Shown here: positions 50,893-59,769 of the stretch, piece by piece | Numbering within the stretch: position 1 is the first letter of the stretch | How the letters are laid out: each line of letters starts with the position of its first letter | Assembly: GCA_963783965.1 (NCBI GenBank) | Contig: CAWAPQ010000012.1 | Location: forward strand, 1-64,000 | Direction of reading: 5' to 3' | Source: Bog-473 sp963783965 | GTDB lineage: Bacteria > Actinomycetota > Acidimicrobiia > Acidimicrobiales > RAAP-2 | Length of the DNA stretch: 64,000 nt | Program-made: the position numbers and the translations under genes | The notes under the pieces: generated by a model | The model's input: only the letters and a program-made list of their open reading frames with translations | Told to the model about the DNA's origin: nothing | Databases searched by the model: none

Positions 50893-51789
50893 ATGGCTCA
50901 AGGGAAAGAGCCGGTTTCGTTTGTGGGGATCGGCACAATGGGGCACGCCATGGCCACCAGGGCCTTGGATGCCGGTATCCCGACAATCGTTTGGAATCGC
51001 GATCCGAAAGCAACCCGGGATCTCGCGAGCCTTGGCGCAGAGATCGCCGAATCCTGCGCAGATGCAGCACGCCGGGCCGCCATCGTCGTCACGATGGTGA
51101 CGGATGCGAACGTCGTGCTCGCCATCGCCCAAGACCAGGGCATGTTGGCTGCCCTCGCTCCGGGGGCGATCTGGGTGCAGATGAGCACGATCGGCGATGC
51201 AGGGATCGAGCGCGTTGCATCCCTAGTGGAAGCCGAGCGTCCTGACGTGGTCCTGATCGACGCTCCGGTATCGGGGAGCAAAGAGCCTGCGGAGCGCGGT
51301 CAGTTGACGATATTTGCATCTGGTCCTGACACGGTTCGTTCGCGGCTTGGCCCACTTTTTGATGCGGTGGGTCAGCGAACCATCTGGGTGGGACCCGTCG
51401 GGGCCGGATCGAGACTCAAACTCGTCGCCAATACCTGGCTCGCGTTGGCGGCGGAAGCAGTCAACACGTCGGTAGCTCTTGCCCGTCGGTTAGGTCTCGA
51501 GACCGAGAGCGTGATGAACGCGTTGGGTGACGGCCCGCTTGTGTCGCCTTGGCAAGCAGCCAAGCTGGAACGAATTGCTCAGGGTGACTTTTCGGTCCAG
51601 TTCGCGCTGTCACTCGCACTCAAGGACGTGCATCTCGCCCTGGAGGCGGCCGGCGGGGAGCGCTTCCGGACCCTTGCCTGCCTGGCCGACGAATGGCAGG
51701 AGGTCGTCGATCTCGGGCTCGGCAGTAGCGACCTCACGGTGGTTGCCCAGGCACTCGAGCAACGGGGGGAGAGCGGCAGTCCCGATTAG
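50893..51789 (+). CDS. NAD(P)-dependent 3-hydroxyisobutyrate dehydrogenase-like oxidoreductase
   Basis: A 298-residue beta-hydroxyacid dehydrogenase. The Rossmann motif VSFVGIGTMGHAMATRALDA is at the N-terminus. The substrate motif IDAPVSGSKEPAERGQLTIF and the catalytic Lys in GSRLKLVANTWLA follow in the expected order. Relatives reduce or oxidise short hydroxy acids and succinic semialdehyde. AGGAG lies upstream. It is the fourth gene of the LysR-linked operon. Confidence 0.9.
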   Translation: MAQGKEPVSFVGIGTMGHAMATRALDAGIPTIVWNRDPKATRDLASLGAEIAESCADAARRAAIVVTMVTDANVVLAIAQDQGMLAALAPGAIWVQMSTIGDAGIERVASLVEAERPDVVLIDAPVSGSKEPAERGQLTIFASGPDTVRSRLGPLFDAVGQRTIWVGPVGAGSRLKLVANTWLALAAEAVNTSVALARRLGLETESVMNALGDGPLVSPWQAAKLERIAQGDFSVQFALSLALKDVHLALEAAGGERFRTLACLADEWQEVVDLGLGSSDLTVVAQALEQRGESGSPD

Positions 51790-51932
51790 ATCGGCCGCCT
51801 GGGCTAGTGGCCCGTTAGAGGTTGTCGCTAGTCATCTCGGGCTGAAGGATTCTCCTGGGTGGCACCCGTCGACTTCTCCCGCAGCTCAAACGAGAGGACC
51901 ATTTCGAATATAGATTCATCACCAGCGCCCAG

Positions 51933-52976
51933 ATGGAGCAGCAGCGAGTGACCAGCTACATTCCCAACCAAGATCGCTATGAGTCAATGACGTACCGCCG
52001 TTGTGGGCGCAGCGGCCTGCTGTTACCTGCGGTCTCGCTCGGGCTGTGGCAGAACTTCGGCGATGACCGACCACTTGCAACGCAACGCGCCGTCTTGCGG
52101 CGAGCCTTCGACCTGGGTATCACCCATTTTGATTTGGCCAATAACTACGGACCCCCGTATGGCAGTGCCGAGACAAACTTCGGACGGATCCTCCGTGAGG
52201 ACTTCAGCGAGCACCGGGACGAACTCGTCATCTCCACCAAGGCCGGTTGGGATATGTGGCCGGGACCCTATGGCGACCTCGGGTCGCGGAAATATCTGCT
52301 CGCGAGCCTCGACCAGAGCTTGCGGCGGCTTGGCGTCGACTATGTCGACATCTTCTACCATCACCACTTCGACCCCCAGACACCCCTCGAGGAATCCGTC
52401 GGTGCTCTCCACACCGCGGTCACCTCTGGCAGGGCCCTCTACGTTGGCATCTCGTCCTACTCGGACAAGCGGACCGCAGAGGCGGTGGCCATCCTCCGCG
52501 AGTTGGGTACCCCGCTGCTCATCCATCAACCGTCGTACTCGATGTTCAATCGCTGGATCGAGGACCGCCTCCTCGACGTCCTGGAGGCGGAAGGAGTCGG
52601 GTGCATCGCCTTCTCCGTCTTGGCGCAGGGACTCCTTACCGACCGCTACCTCAATGGCATCCCTTCGGGCTCCCGGGCCTCCGTGGGTGGCTCGCTCACT
52701 CGTGACATGCTCAACGACGAAAACCTTGCCCGCATCCGAGCCCTCAACGAGATTGCGCAGGGACGACGCCAGTCACTGGCGCAGATGGCAATCGCGTGGG
52801 CATTGCGGGATGTTCGAGTGACTTCGGTGCTCATCGGGGCCAGCAGCGTCGCCCAGCTCGACCAAAACGCGGCCGCCCTGAAGGACCCTGAGTTCACCGC
52901 CGATGAGATCACCGCTATTGACCGCTACGCCGTTGACGGCAACATTGACTTGTGGCGAACGCCGGCCACATCCTGA
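51933..52976 (+). CDS. Aldo/keto reductase (L-glyceraldehyde 3-phosphate reductase-like)
   Basis: A 347-residue AKR of the YghZ/Gpr group. The family opening is YRRCGRSGLLLPAVSLGLWQ, followed by FDLANNYGPPYGSAE with catalytic Asp and Tyr, LVISTKAGWDMWPGPYGDLG with Lys, and YHHHFDPQTPLEES with His. E. coli relatives reduce L-glyceraldehyde 3-phosphate and methylglyoxal. A GTG at 51948 with GGAG upstream is an alternative start. It is the fifth gene of the operon; the set VOC, hydrolase, quinone reductase, hydroxyacid dehydrogenase and AKR looks like carbonyl detoxification. Confidence 0.9.
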   Translation: MEQQRVTSYIPNQDRYESMTYRRCGRSGLLLPAVSLGLWQNFGDDRPLATQRAVLRRAFDLGITHFDLANNYGPPYGSAETNFGRILREDFSEHRDELVISTKAGWDMWPGPYGDLGSRKYLLASLDQSLRRLGVDYVDIFYHHHFDPQTPLEESVGALHTAVTSGRALYVGISSYSDKRTAEAVAILRELGTPLLIHQPSYSMFNRWIEDRLLDVLEAEGVGCIAFSVLAQGLLTDRYLNGIPSGSRASVGGSLTRDMLNDENLARIRALNEIAQGRRQSLAQMAIAWALRDVRVTSVLIGASSVAQLDQNAAALKDPEFTADEITAIDRYAVDGNIDLWRTPATS

Positions 52977-53088
52977 GCAAGAGCTCCTGATGTGCGCGTT
53001 CGGCGGCCGCTCGGCCATTTCTGAGCTGGCTGGCGAGTGCTGATTGGGAATGGGCGATACCCGTGTCGTGGTGTGCCGGAGTCCATCC

Positions 53089-54189
53089 TCATCGGTCAGT
53101 GGGGAGGGCGGGCGCAACTGCGCACCCGATGCGCGAGTCTGCCATCCCGAAATACAGGTGCCACTGGTTCTCGAACAACACCAGCGACTGTGTGAAGCAC
53201 ACGTTGGACACTTGTCCCTCCCGAGCATCGACGTCGTCGGCCCGCAGGAAGGGCTCGATATCCCGGGCAATGCACGACGCTGGGTCTTCAGCATCGAACA
53301 ACGCCTGACCGGGTTGGTAGGAGAGTGGCTCCAAGGAGGCGTCTCCGTCGACGTAGTGGTTGGCACCGTTGTAGATCAGAACAATCCCGCCGGGCGTGGA
53401 CAGGGCCGGCGGTCCGGGTTCGACCAACAGCGAGTCGAACCGTCGTCGCCGAGGCGCCAGAATCGGCCGCAGGACGCGCTGCCCCGATACGACGTGGATG
53501 TCCCAGGGTCGATCGGCCGACGGGTCATAGGAAAGATAGCGGTCCCGTGAGGCATCGAATTCGACGGGTGTCCATCGGACGAGGTCCTCGGACGTGGCGG
53601 CGAAGCACGTTCCCTCGCCCCAGTACATCCAGAATCGGCCGTTCGTGCGCGCCGCGACGAGGCGGCCTCCCCTCACTTCGGTCAGGATTGAGCCGCTCTT
53701 CGACGAGCGGAGCGCGTACGGCGTCGAAGCAAAGGCGGGACCGTGCTTCGTCCAGTGGCGCAGGTCGCCCGATGTTGCCACGAAGAGTGTGCCCGCCTTG
53801 CCGTCGAAGGCCGTGTAGGTAGCGACGAAGCCGCCGTCGGGAGACTCGACCACCCGGGGGTCCTCGCAACCACCCGGCCATTCCCAGGCTTGCCACGGGT
53901 CGTCGTCCGGGAACAGAACGGGGTGAGGGTGGACCGCGAACGTCAGCCCGTCGCTGCTCACGGCCAGGCCGATCCGGGATGTGCCGGCGAAGCGGCCGAC
54001 CGTGTCCTCCCCCCGGAAGAGCATGTGGACGCGCCCCTCATGGACGACGGCGCCGGGGTTGAAAGCATCCTTTGCGGCCCACGCCACGTCGACGCCGGAA
54101 ACTGGGCAGATGAAGCGGGCGGCGGCCAGGTCGGCCAGGACGTTCTGCCCGACCGGGACGAACGGCCCGATGCGCCAGTTGTCGGTCAT
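53089..54189 (-). CDS. GH130-like glycosidase/phosphorylase
   Basis: A 366-residue five-bladed beta-propeller protein of the GH43/GH130 fold. GH130-type features are DAFNPGAVVHEGRVHMLFRG near the start, the GCEDPRVVES motif with the E-D-P-R pair, GSILTEVRGGRLVAARTNGR, and LVEPGPPALSTPGGIVLIYN. GH130 enzymes phosphorolyse or hydrolyse beta-mannosides. GGGGAGGG lies before the ATG. A second GH130-like gene stands at 56097, in a glycosyltransferase operon. No signal peptide is seen, so it acts inside the cell. Confidence 0.85.
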   Translation of the reverse strand: MTDNWRIGPFVPVGQNVLADLAAARFICPVSGVDVAWAAKDAFNPGAVVHEGRVHMLFRGEDTVGRFAGTSRIGLAVSSDGLTFAVHPHPVLFPDDDPWQAWEWPGGCEDPRVVESPDGGFVATYTAFDGKAGTLFVATSGDLRHWTKHGPAFASTPYALRSSKSGSILTEVRGGRLVAARTNGRFWMYWGEGTCFAATSEDLVRWTPVEFDASRDRYLSYDPSADRPWDIHVVSGQRVLRPILAPRRRRFDSLLVEPGPPALSTPGGIVLIYNGANHYVDGDASLEPLSYQPGQALFDAEDPASCIARDIEPFLRADDVDAREGQVSNVCFTQSLVLFENQWHLYFGMADSRIGCAVAPALPTDR

Positions 54190-54656
54190 GCTGTTCCCTC
54201 CCCGATGAGGACCTGTGCGCAGGCGGGCACCGATCGGTCGCTGTCGATGGTCCCGAATGCCACCCAGAAGACCTCAGCCCATTGCATGGCATGAGTATGG
54301 CAAGCCGGCGATGCTCCGCGACGACGACGCGACGCCGAGCACCGCAGCCGGGCTGTCGACGCCTTGATCACGGGCCTGGGACACCAACTGCGCAAGGATC
54401 CGGGCGCCCATTGATGGGAGACGAGACGAGGTTCAACCCGAACATCGATCATGCGTCGTTTCACAAACGGTGACAGAGCCCCAAAAGAGCCGTATCGATC
54501 CGGAATGCCTCATCCGAGCCTCCACGGCGCGGCAGTAATTCGGTAAAACTGGTCAGCGCCAACGGGGAGTGATCGTCGACGCCAGGCGGCGAGGGAGCGA
54601 GAGCCGCCCACGGGCTCGTGTGCGGCATACCCGGACAGGGTTCGATTGCTGCGACT
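54190..54656. other. Intergenic stretch, no gene seen
   Basis: About 470 bases upstream of the GH130-like gene and downstream of the small zinc-ribbon gene, both leftward. Frames here lack family features, and no repeat was noticed. Confidence 0.45.
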
Positions 54657-54836
54657 CTATGGCAGTGCCGATTCCTTGTCATCTGAGTTCGTGACGAACT
54701 CGAAGTCACACGTTGCACATACCCAGTGGCGATGAGCGTGCCCGGAGGAAGCGTCGGGACAGCCGTAGAATGTGTATTCGTCAACGCGGCGGGCCCCACA
54801 TTTTGAGCATGCTGGTGGTTCTGCTGTTCCTGACAT
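54657..54836 (-). CDS. Small zinc-ribbon protein (two CxxC pairs)
   Basis: A 59-residue frame starting at ATG 54836, with GGATAGGTG directly upstream. It reads CSKCGARRVDEYTFYGCPD and then HWVCATCDFEFVTNS: two CxxC pairs about 30 residues apart with aromatic residues between, a textbook zinc ribbon. It lies just downstream of the glycosyltransferase gene on the same strand. The function is unknown; regulation or nucleic-acid binding is possible. Confidence 0.65.
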   Translation of the reverse strand: MSGTAEPPACSKCGARRVDEYTFYGCPDASSGHAHRHWVCATCDFEFVTNSDDKESALP

Positions 54837-54896
54837 GTCACCTATCCCTTCATTGACCTGGCGGCTGCGTCACCGGAGAGGATCTAAACGTTCTGA

Positions 54897-55925
54897 TCAG
54901 ACTGTGACCGGCTGAGATCTAGCGATTGCATGCTTATAGGCGACGATGTATTCGTCGACCATACGGTCGCTGCTGAATCGCTGGACCGTGAGGGACCGAA
55001 CTGTCGCCCTCTCGAGTTCGCCAATCGTCGTGACTGCCTTCACCGCCGATTCGAGATCGGCCACGATTGCACCGGTCCTACCCTCGACAATGACCTCTGG
55101 CATGGAACCTCGATTGAAGGCGATCACCGGAGTGCCACAGGTCATGGCCTCCACGACGGAGAGCCCGAACGGTTCTTCAAAGTCGACTAAGTGAAGGAGC
55201 GCAAGAGCGCCACCGAGGAACGACGAACGATCTTCCGCTCGAACGGACCCGACAAATTGCACTCTCCCCGGGTCAAGCCGTGGCACGACCTCTTTCTCGA
55301 AGTACACCTCGTCCTGAATGATTCCCGCCATCCGAAGCGGAATGCCCGCCTCCTTTGCCACTTCAATTGCGGCAACGACTCCCTTGTCCGGGTGGATCCG
55401 CCCGAAAAAGGCCAGATAGGAGCCGGGAGCGGGATTGTATGTGAAGGCGCCGATGTCGATCCCGTGATAGATGGTTGCTACATAATCGAGAGAGGGATCT
55501 CGGTCAGCGTCGCTGATCGCTATGTAGAAAGTTCCAGCGTTGTACTTGGCGTACACGGGGACGATGTCTGGCGAGGAAAACCCATGGATTGTCGTGATGA
55601 CTGGGGTCGAGACCAGACCAGAATAGGTAAGGGGTAGGAAGTCAAAGCTGTTGTGGATCACATCGAACTCTGACGCCCGCTCGAATACTTCTGAGATATG
55701 AAGGCACTCGGCGACCTTCGGATTGACGCCGGGGTCCTCCGACCAACCTCGAGGGATAACACTGCACAGACGGGCAGAGGTCTCCGAATCACCCGCAGCA
55801 AAGAGTGTCACATCGTGGCCTCGTGCAACAAGCCCTTCGGTCAAGAGCGAGGCAAAGAGCTCCCACGGTCCATAGTGGCGCGGGGGAACACGCCACGAGA
55901 TGGGTGCGAGCATCGCGATGCGCAC
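54897..55925 (-). CDS. Glycosyltransferase family 4
   Basis: A 342-residue GT-B retaining glycosyltransferase. The N-terminal lobe opens with MRIAMLAPISWRVPPRHYGP and contains TIHGFSSPD. The C-terminal lobe has YLAFFGRIHPDKGVVAAIEV and the E-x7-E pattern in FEEPFGLSVVEAMTCGTPVI. The start is GTG at 55925 with GAGG upstream, six bases after the stop of a small basic-protein gene. It is close to the GH130-containing operon and probably builds the same glycan. Donor and acceptor are unknown. Confidence 0.9.
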   Translation of the reverse strand: MRIAMLAPISWRVPPRHYGPWELFASLLTEGLVARGHDVTLFAAGDSETSARLCSVIPRGWSEDPGVNPKVAECLHISEVFERASEFDVIHNSFDFLPLTYSGLVSTPVITTIHGFSSPDIVPVYAKYNAGTFYIAISDADRDPSLDYVATIYHGIDIGAFTYNPAPGSYLAFFGRIHPDKGVVAAIEVAKEAGIPLRMAGIIQDEVYFEKEVVPRLDPGRVQFVGSVRAEDRSSFLGGALALLHLVDFEEPFGLSVVEAMTCGTPVIAFNRGSMPEVIVEGRTGAIVADLESAVKAVTTIGELERATVRSLTVQRFSSDRMVDEYIVAYKHAIARSQPVTV

Positions 55926-55931
55926 GAAGCC

Positions 55932-56063
55932 TCAACGCCCAAGTCCTAGGCGATCAGCCTTCTTGTCTCTCTCGTCCCTCTTCTCTTTCTTTGCCCCCCG
56001 CTTCTCTTTAAGGGATTTTCCGGGCTTCTTGCCTGAAGGCTTCTGAGGTGATCTGTCTGGCAT
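55932..56063 (-). CDS. Small lysine-rich protein
   Basis: A 43-residue protein starting at ATG 56063, with GGAGA eight bases upstream. It is very basic, with repeated K-K/E-K runs (SGKKPGKSLKEKRGAKKEKR), like a family of short Lys-rich proteins common in actinobacteria. Its stop lies six bases before the GT4 start, so the two are probably one unit. The function is unknown; nucleic-acid or surface binding is possible. Confidence 0.65.
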   Translation of the reverse strand: MPDRSPQKPSGKKPGKSLKEKRGAKKEKRDERDKKADRLGLGR

Positions 56064-56096
56064 GTCATTCTCCAATCGCGGGTGGTTCTACGTCAG

Positions 56097-57584
56097 TCAA
56101 TCGGGGTTTGAGCAGAGTGCGCCAAGTAGCTCTTCGATGGATACGAAAGCCACACCAATCGCGGAGTCGCCGATTCCGTAAGGGAGGACCAGGGCGCCAG
56201 CGTGGAGGAGGGCGCCGCAGGAATAGACCACATTGGGCACGTAGCCATCCTGCTCGGCGCGTGTCGGGCTGAGGAGGGGTTGGTCCAAACGACCGATGAT
56301 TCGAGTGGGGTCTTCGAGATCCAGCAGGATGGCACCGATGCTGTACGTACGCATCGGGCCGACACCATGGGTGAGGACAAGCCACCCCGCTTCGGTCTCG
56401 ATCGGCGATCCACAATTGCCGAGCTGGACGACCTCCCAGGACCTTCTCGGCGCCTGGCACGCCAGGCCGTCTTCCCAACGGTGCAGGTTGTCTGAATAGG
56501 TGATGCTGTTCGATTCTCGGTCAGATCGCGACAGGGCAGCGAACTTTCCACCGATCTTCCGAGGGAAGAGAGCCAAACCCTTGTTGGCCGCAGAGGCACC
56601 GACCATCGGTGAAGAGCTGAAGTGTACGAAATCCTTCGTCCCGAGCAATTGCTGGCCGATGTCCGTGCCGTTGTAGGCCGTATATGAGGCGTAGTACGTG
56701 TCCACGCCGTTCTCATCGACGAATCGCACGAAGCGGGCGTCCTCCATGCCTCTTGATTCCGCGCTTACCGTGGGCAGGAGTACGCGCTCACTGAGCGGGG
56801 TATCGCGGTCAAAGCTGGTGCCGTAACTTCGTTCGGCGATCCTGCGAATCTGGCCGATGGTCCGACGGGCCTGCTTTCGAGTGGCAGCGTGGGATTCGAG
56901 AAGGCCAAGGCGCGCCTCCAGCTCTGCTGAGGTGAACTCAGGTCCTAAAGGACGCAGGACGTAGTCTGCGTCATCAAGACTCGCACGGAGCCGGCGGAGT
57001 TCTCCTTTGAACACCTCGGCATCGAGAGTCACCTCGTCTCGGCGTCCTCTCGTCGCAAAGCTTGGGGCCGGATCAAATGCAACGTCGGCCGAGCTGTTGA
57101 TTGTGCCTGTCCGAAAGCCGATTGAGGAGCTGTGACCCTCGCCGATGGCTCGAACGCTCATCACGAAACGGACTTCACCCGCTGATATTCCGACTTGGTC
57201 GGGGTGAATGACCATGCTCGGATTGCACAGGGCGGCGCCCTCGATGGCATATTCACTTGTAAAGGTGGCGCCGAGAAGGAGGCGGCGGGTGTGGGACAGC
57301 TGCCGTTCGGGACTGAGGCGATCCGCCAGCTCGTCGGCGTGCTGGAGGAACGTCTCGGTCAGGCCATGGTGTCGCGTGCCGAATCGAGCCAAAATGTCGT
57401 CAAGACTTTGTTGTACTTCTTCGTCCTGCAGTTCCAAAACGCGTTGCAAAACGGAATTCGATCGTGACTCCTGCTGATCGAATCCCTCATGACCAGGGAC
57501 GAACAACCGAGTGACCACTCGCGACGGATCGGGAGCCATACGGACCGGAGAGCGCCGAACGAGGCTCGACTCGAGCAATGTCAT
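56097..57584 (-). CDS. GH130-like protein with N-terminal extension
   Basis: A 495-residue protein. The first 110 residues are helical (VLQRVLELQDEEVQQSLDDI). The remainder is a GH130-type propeller with LLGATFTSEYAIEGAALCNP, the catalytic region SRGMEDARFVRFVDENGVDT, NKGLALFPRKIGGKFAALSR, and GNCGSPIETEAGWLVLTHGV. This matches the longer GH130 subgroup often encoded beside glycosyltransferases. The ATG at 57584 overlaps the preceding gene's stop (ATGA), and that gene overlaps the glycosyltransferase before it, so all three are translated together. Phosphorolysis of a beta-mannoside is the family's usual activity. Confidence 0.85.
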   Translation of the reverse strand: MTLLESSLVRRSPVRMAPDPSRVVTRLFVPGHEGFDQQESRSNSVLQRVLELQDEEVQQSLDDILARFGTRHHGLTETFLQHADELADRLSPERQLSHTRRLLLGATFTSEYAIEGAALCNPSMVIHPDQVGISAGEVRFVMSVRAIGEGHSSSIGFRTGTINSSADVAFDPAPSFATRGRRDEVTLDAEVFKGELRRLRASLDDADYVLRPLGPEFTSAELEARLGLLESHAATRKQARRTIGQIRRIAERSYGTSFDRDTPLSERVLLPTVSAESRGMEDARFVRFVDENGVDTYYASYTAYNGTDIGQQLLGTKDFVHFSSSPMVGASAANKGLALFPRKIGGKFAALSRSDRESNSITYSDNLHRWEDGLACQAPRRSWEVVQLGNCGSPIETEAGWLVLTHGVGPMRTYSIGAILLDLEDPTRIIGRLDQPLLSPTRAEQDGYVPNVVYSCGALLHAGALVLPYGIGDSAIGVAFVSIEELLGALCSNPD

Positions 57585-58609
57585 CGGAGCACTCTGGCGG
57601 CATGCCGGGCCTGTTGCATCGTCGAGACGAACGCGAGGGTCGACTCGGTTCCCTGATTGAGATTGGCTCCGTCTCTCTGGAGACCGTCGTACCCTCCGCC
57701 AGTGTCTTGATTCCACATGATGACGCTGCTGTCATTGTCGCCCAGAAACCAATTTGTGGCGGCGGTGATTCCGTCATCCCACTGTCGGTCACCGTCAACG
57801 GCCAGTGCGCGGGCACATGCGTCGGCAAGCGCCGCCACTTCAATCGGCTGCTGATCGAACCCCGGACAGCGGTCCTCGGGCCCGCTTCCTCCGACCGGAG
57901 TGACGGAAAGATGCCCTCGTCGCGTTTCACGTGCGAGCAGCCATTCGAGGAGTTCCATCCCGCGCTGCAGGAGTTCTGGACGATCGAGGGCCGCGCCGGC
58001 AGCAATCATCGCGTCAGGGAGCGTCGCGTTTGCGTACGTGAGGCGGGCTTCAGGCCATGGCCAGCCCGAATGTTGACCGGGCGCGGATATTGAGTCGGCG
58101 GCGTCAGACAAGAGGCTGCGCGCACACATGTCGTCGGGATGGGCTTTGAGGACATCCGCAGCGCCGAGCGCCGCGAAGGCCATGGCTCTTGGCCACGGTG
58201 ACCGCTGCCGCATCGCCCGTTCGAGGGCATCCGTCGACATGTCGCGTATGAGACGGTCGTTGCTGAGCGTCGCCGCAGTACCCAGCCCCCAGATGCTCCT
58301 TCCCCAGCAATCATCCAGCCCCGCGGAGTCAACCCAGTCTCCGCTCCGGTTCATTCGATTTCGGCACTTGCCCTGGTGGTCCAGCGCGCCCAGAAGAAAT
58401 GTCACACTGATCACCGCCAGGGCATGCGCCCCCGGGTGAAGGTCCGACTCGCGAGTCGCAACGACAAGGACGCGGGCCATGTCGTCGGTGCAGTAGCCAT
58501 GCTCAACCCTGGGTGAGCCGAAAAGAGCGTGCTCGAATGTGCCTCGTTCGTCGGTCATGGAGAGGAGGTGCTCGAAGTTCGGCTCAGGGGCTTCCAGCGG
58601 CGGGTTCAC
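57581..58609 (-). CDS. (alpha/alpha)-barrel-like protein of a glycan operon
   Basis: A 342-residue mostly helical protein without signal peptide. It has regularly spaced helices and motifs such as HGYCTDDMARVLVVA, DDCWGRSIWGLGTAA, WPRAMAFAALGAADVL, PWPEARLTYANATLPDAMIA and IMWNQDTGGGYDGL, as in (alpha/alpha)6-toroid sugar-processing proteins. Homologues are commonly labelled glycosyltransferase, but no GT motif is seen. It starts at GTG 58609, overlapping the upstream gene's stop, and its stop overlaps the GH130-like gene start. I infer a glycan-processing role without a specific reaction. Confidence 0.7.
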   Translation of the reverse strand: MNPPLEAPEPNFEHLLSMTDERGTFEHALFGSPRVEHGYCTDDMARVLVVATRESDLHPGAHALAVISVTFLLGALDHQGKCRNRMNRSGDWVDSAGLDDCWGRSIWGLGTAATLSNDRLIRDMSTDALERAMRQRSPWPRAMAFAALGAADVLKAHPDDMCARSLLSDAADSISAPGQHSGWPWPEARLTYANATLPDAMIAAGAALDRPELLQRGMELLEWLLARETRRGHLSVTPVGGSGPEDRCPGFDQQPIEVAALADACARALAVDGDRQWDDGITAATNWFLGDNDSSVIMWNQDTGGGYDGLQRDGANLNQGTESTLAFVSTMQQARHAARVLR

Positions 58610-59769
58610 ACCAGTGACAGTCGTTCCGAAAGAAGACGATCGGCCAAATGCACGTACTCACTTGCAACAACCGACCAACCAAGCCGTGGAGCCAAGCGGG
58701 AGGCCTCGGCCGCCATACTGGCGGACAGCTCAGGTCTGGTCAGGACCCTCTTCAGGGCTCTTGCCATTGCGTCTGGGTCATCGTGGTCGACGACGATGCC
58801 GGCGCCACTGGAGAGCAATTCAACCGCATGAGGGAATGCTGTTGCTACCACCGGTCGCCCGGACGCGATGGCGTCAACGAGAACGCCGGAGGTGACCTGG
58901 TCCCGGGAGTCATATGGTAGGACGACCACCTTGCTCGACTGGATCAGGTCAGTGAGGGATGCCACATCGCGATAGTCGGCGTCGAAGACGACCGAAGATG
59001 AGATCCCGTGACGCCTCGCCTGCTCAATGCGCTCGCGACGGTACGACTCTCCGTGCTCAGCGAGGACTTTGGGGTGAGTCTGGCCTGCCACGAGATAGCG
59101 CGGTTGCCCGGGCAACTCGTGGAGCGATCGCATGGCGTCAATGACCCTTTCGATCCCTTTGCCTGGTCCAATGAGTCCCCATGTCAAAAGGATCGGTCGT
59201 CCCCGATCAGGCACAACGCGGGCACGGGGAATTGCGGCGCCGTGGGCGATGGTCGTCACTTTGGAAGCGTCCACGTCGAAGCCCTCGCAGAGCCGGGTTT
59301 GGGCGGCCTCGGTCATGACCACGACCTTGTCTGCCAAACCTACGACGTCGTTCAGAACAGATCGTTGGTGTGGAGTGGGTTGAGTCAGGATGGTATGGGC
59401 GATGACGATGGACGGCACGTGCAGAGCGCCCAAGATCTCGAGAACCTCGTCTCCATCGGTGCCCCCATAGAGGCCGTATTCGTGCTGAATCAGCGCAACA
59501 TCGCATTGGTTCAAGAGCTCAGAGCTAGCGAGTACAGAGGATGGTGATCCGTTGATCAACTCGCCTATGACTCGATCGTTTGCCGATCTCTGTCCTTGCG
59601 CATCAAGGACGCGTACAAGGCCAACATCGGTGTCGTGCTGGGACAATCCGGAGGCCAGCGCTGCACTGAACGTCGCCAGACCACATGGGGTTGGAGGGTA
59701 GGAGCTGAGAATTCCGAAAGAACGAGCGCGAGGCTCATTGCCTTCGATGGACAAATTCGCGACGCGCAC
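58606..59769 (-). CDS. Glycosyltransferase family 4
   Basis: A 387-residue GT-B glycosyltransferase. The N-lobe has SFGILSSYPPTPCGLATFSA and LIQHEYGLYGGTDGDEVLE; the C-lobe has LLTWGLIGPGKGIERVIDAM and VLPYDSRDQVTSGVLVDAIA with the donor-binding acidic/Gly pattern. The start is GTG at 59769. It is the first of three genes linked by 4-base overlaps (GT4, helical protein, GH130-like), a strong sign of one pathway. Relatives with the CGLATF segment occur in mannosyltransferase-type clusters. Confidence 0.88.
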   Translation of the reverse strand: MRVANLSIEGNEPRARSFGILSSYPPTPCGLATFSAALASGLSQHDTDVGLVRVLDAQGQRSANDRVIGELINGSPSSVLASSELLNQCDVALIQHEYGLYGGTDGDEVLEILGALHVPSIVIAHTILTQPTPHQRSVLNDVVGLADKVVVMTEAAQTRLCEGFDVDASKVTTIAHGAAIPRARVVPDRGRPILLTWGLIGPGKGIERVIDAMRSLHELPGQPRYLVAGQTHPKVLAEHGESYRRERIEQARRHGISSSVVFDADYRDVASLTDLIQSSKVVVLPYDSRDQVTSGVLVDAIASGRPVVATAFPHAVELLSSGAGIVVDHDDPDAMARALKRVLTRPELSASMAAEASRLAPRLGWSVVASEYVHLADRLLSERLSLV

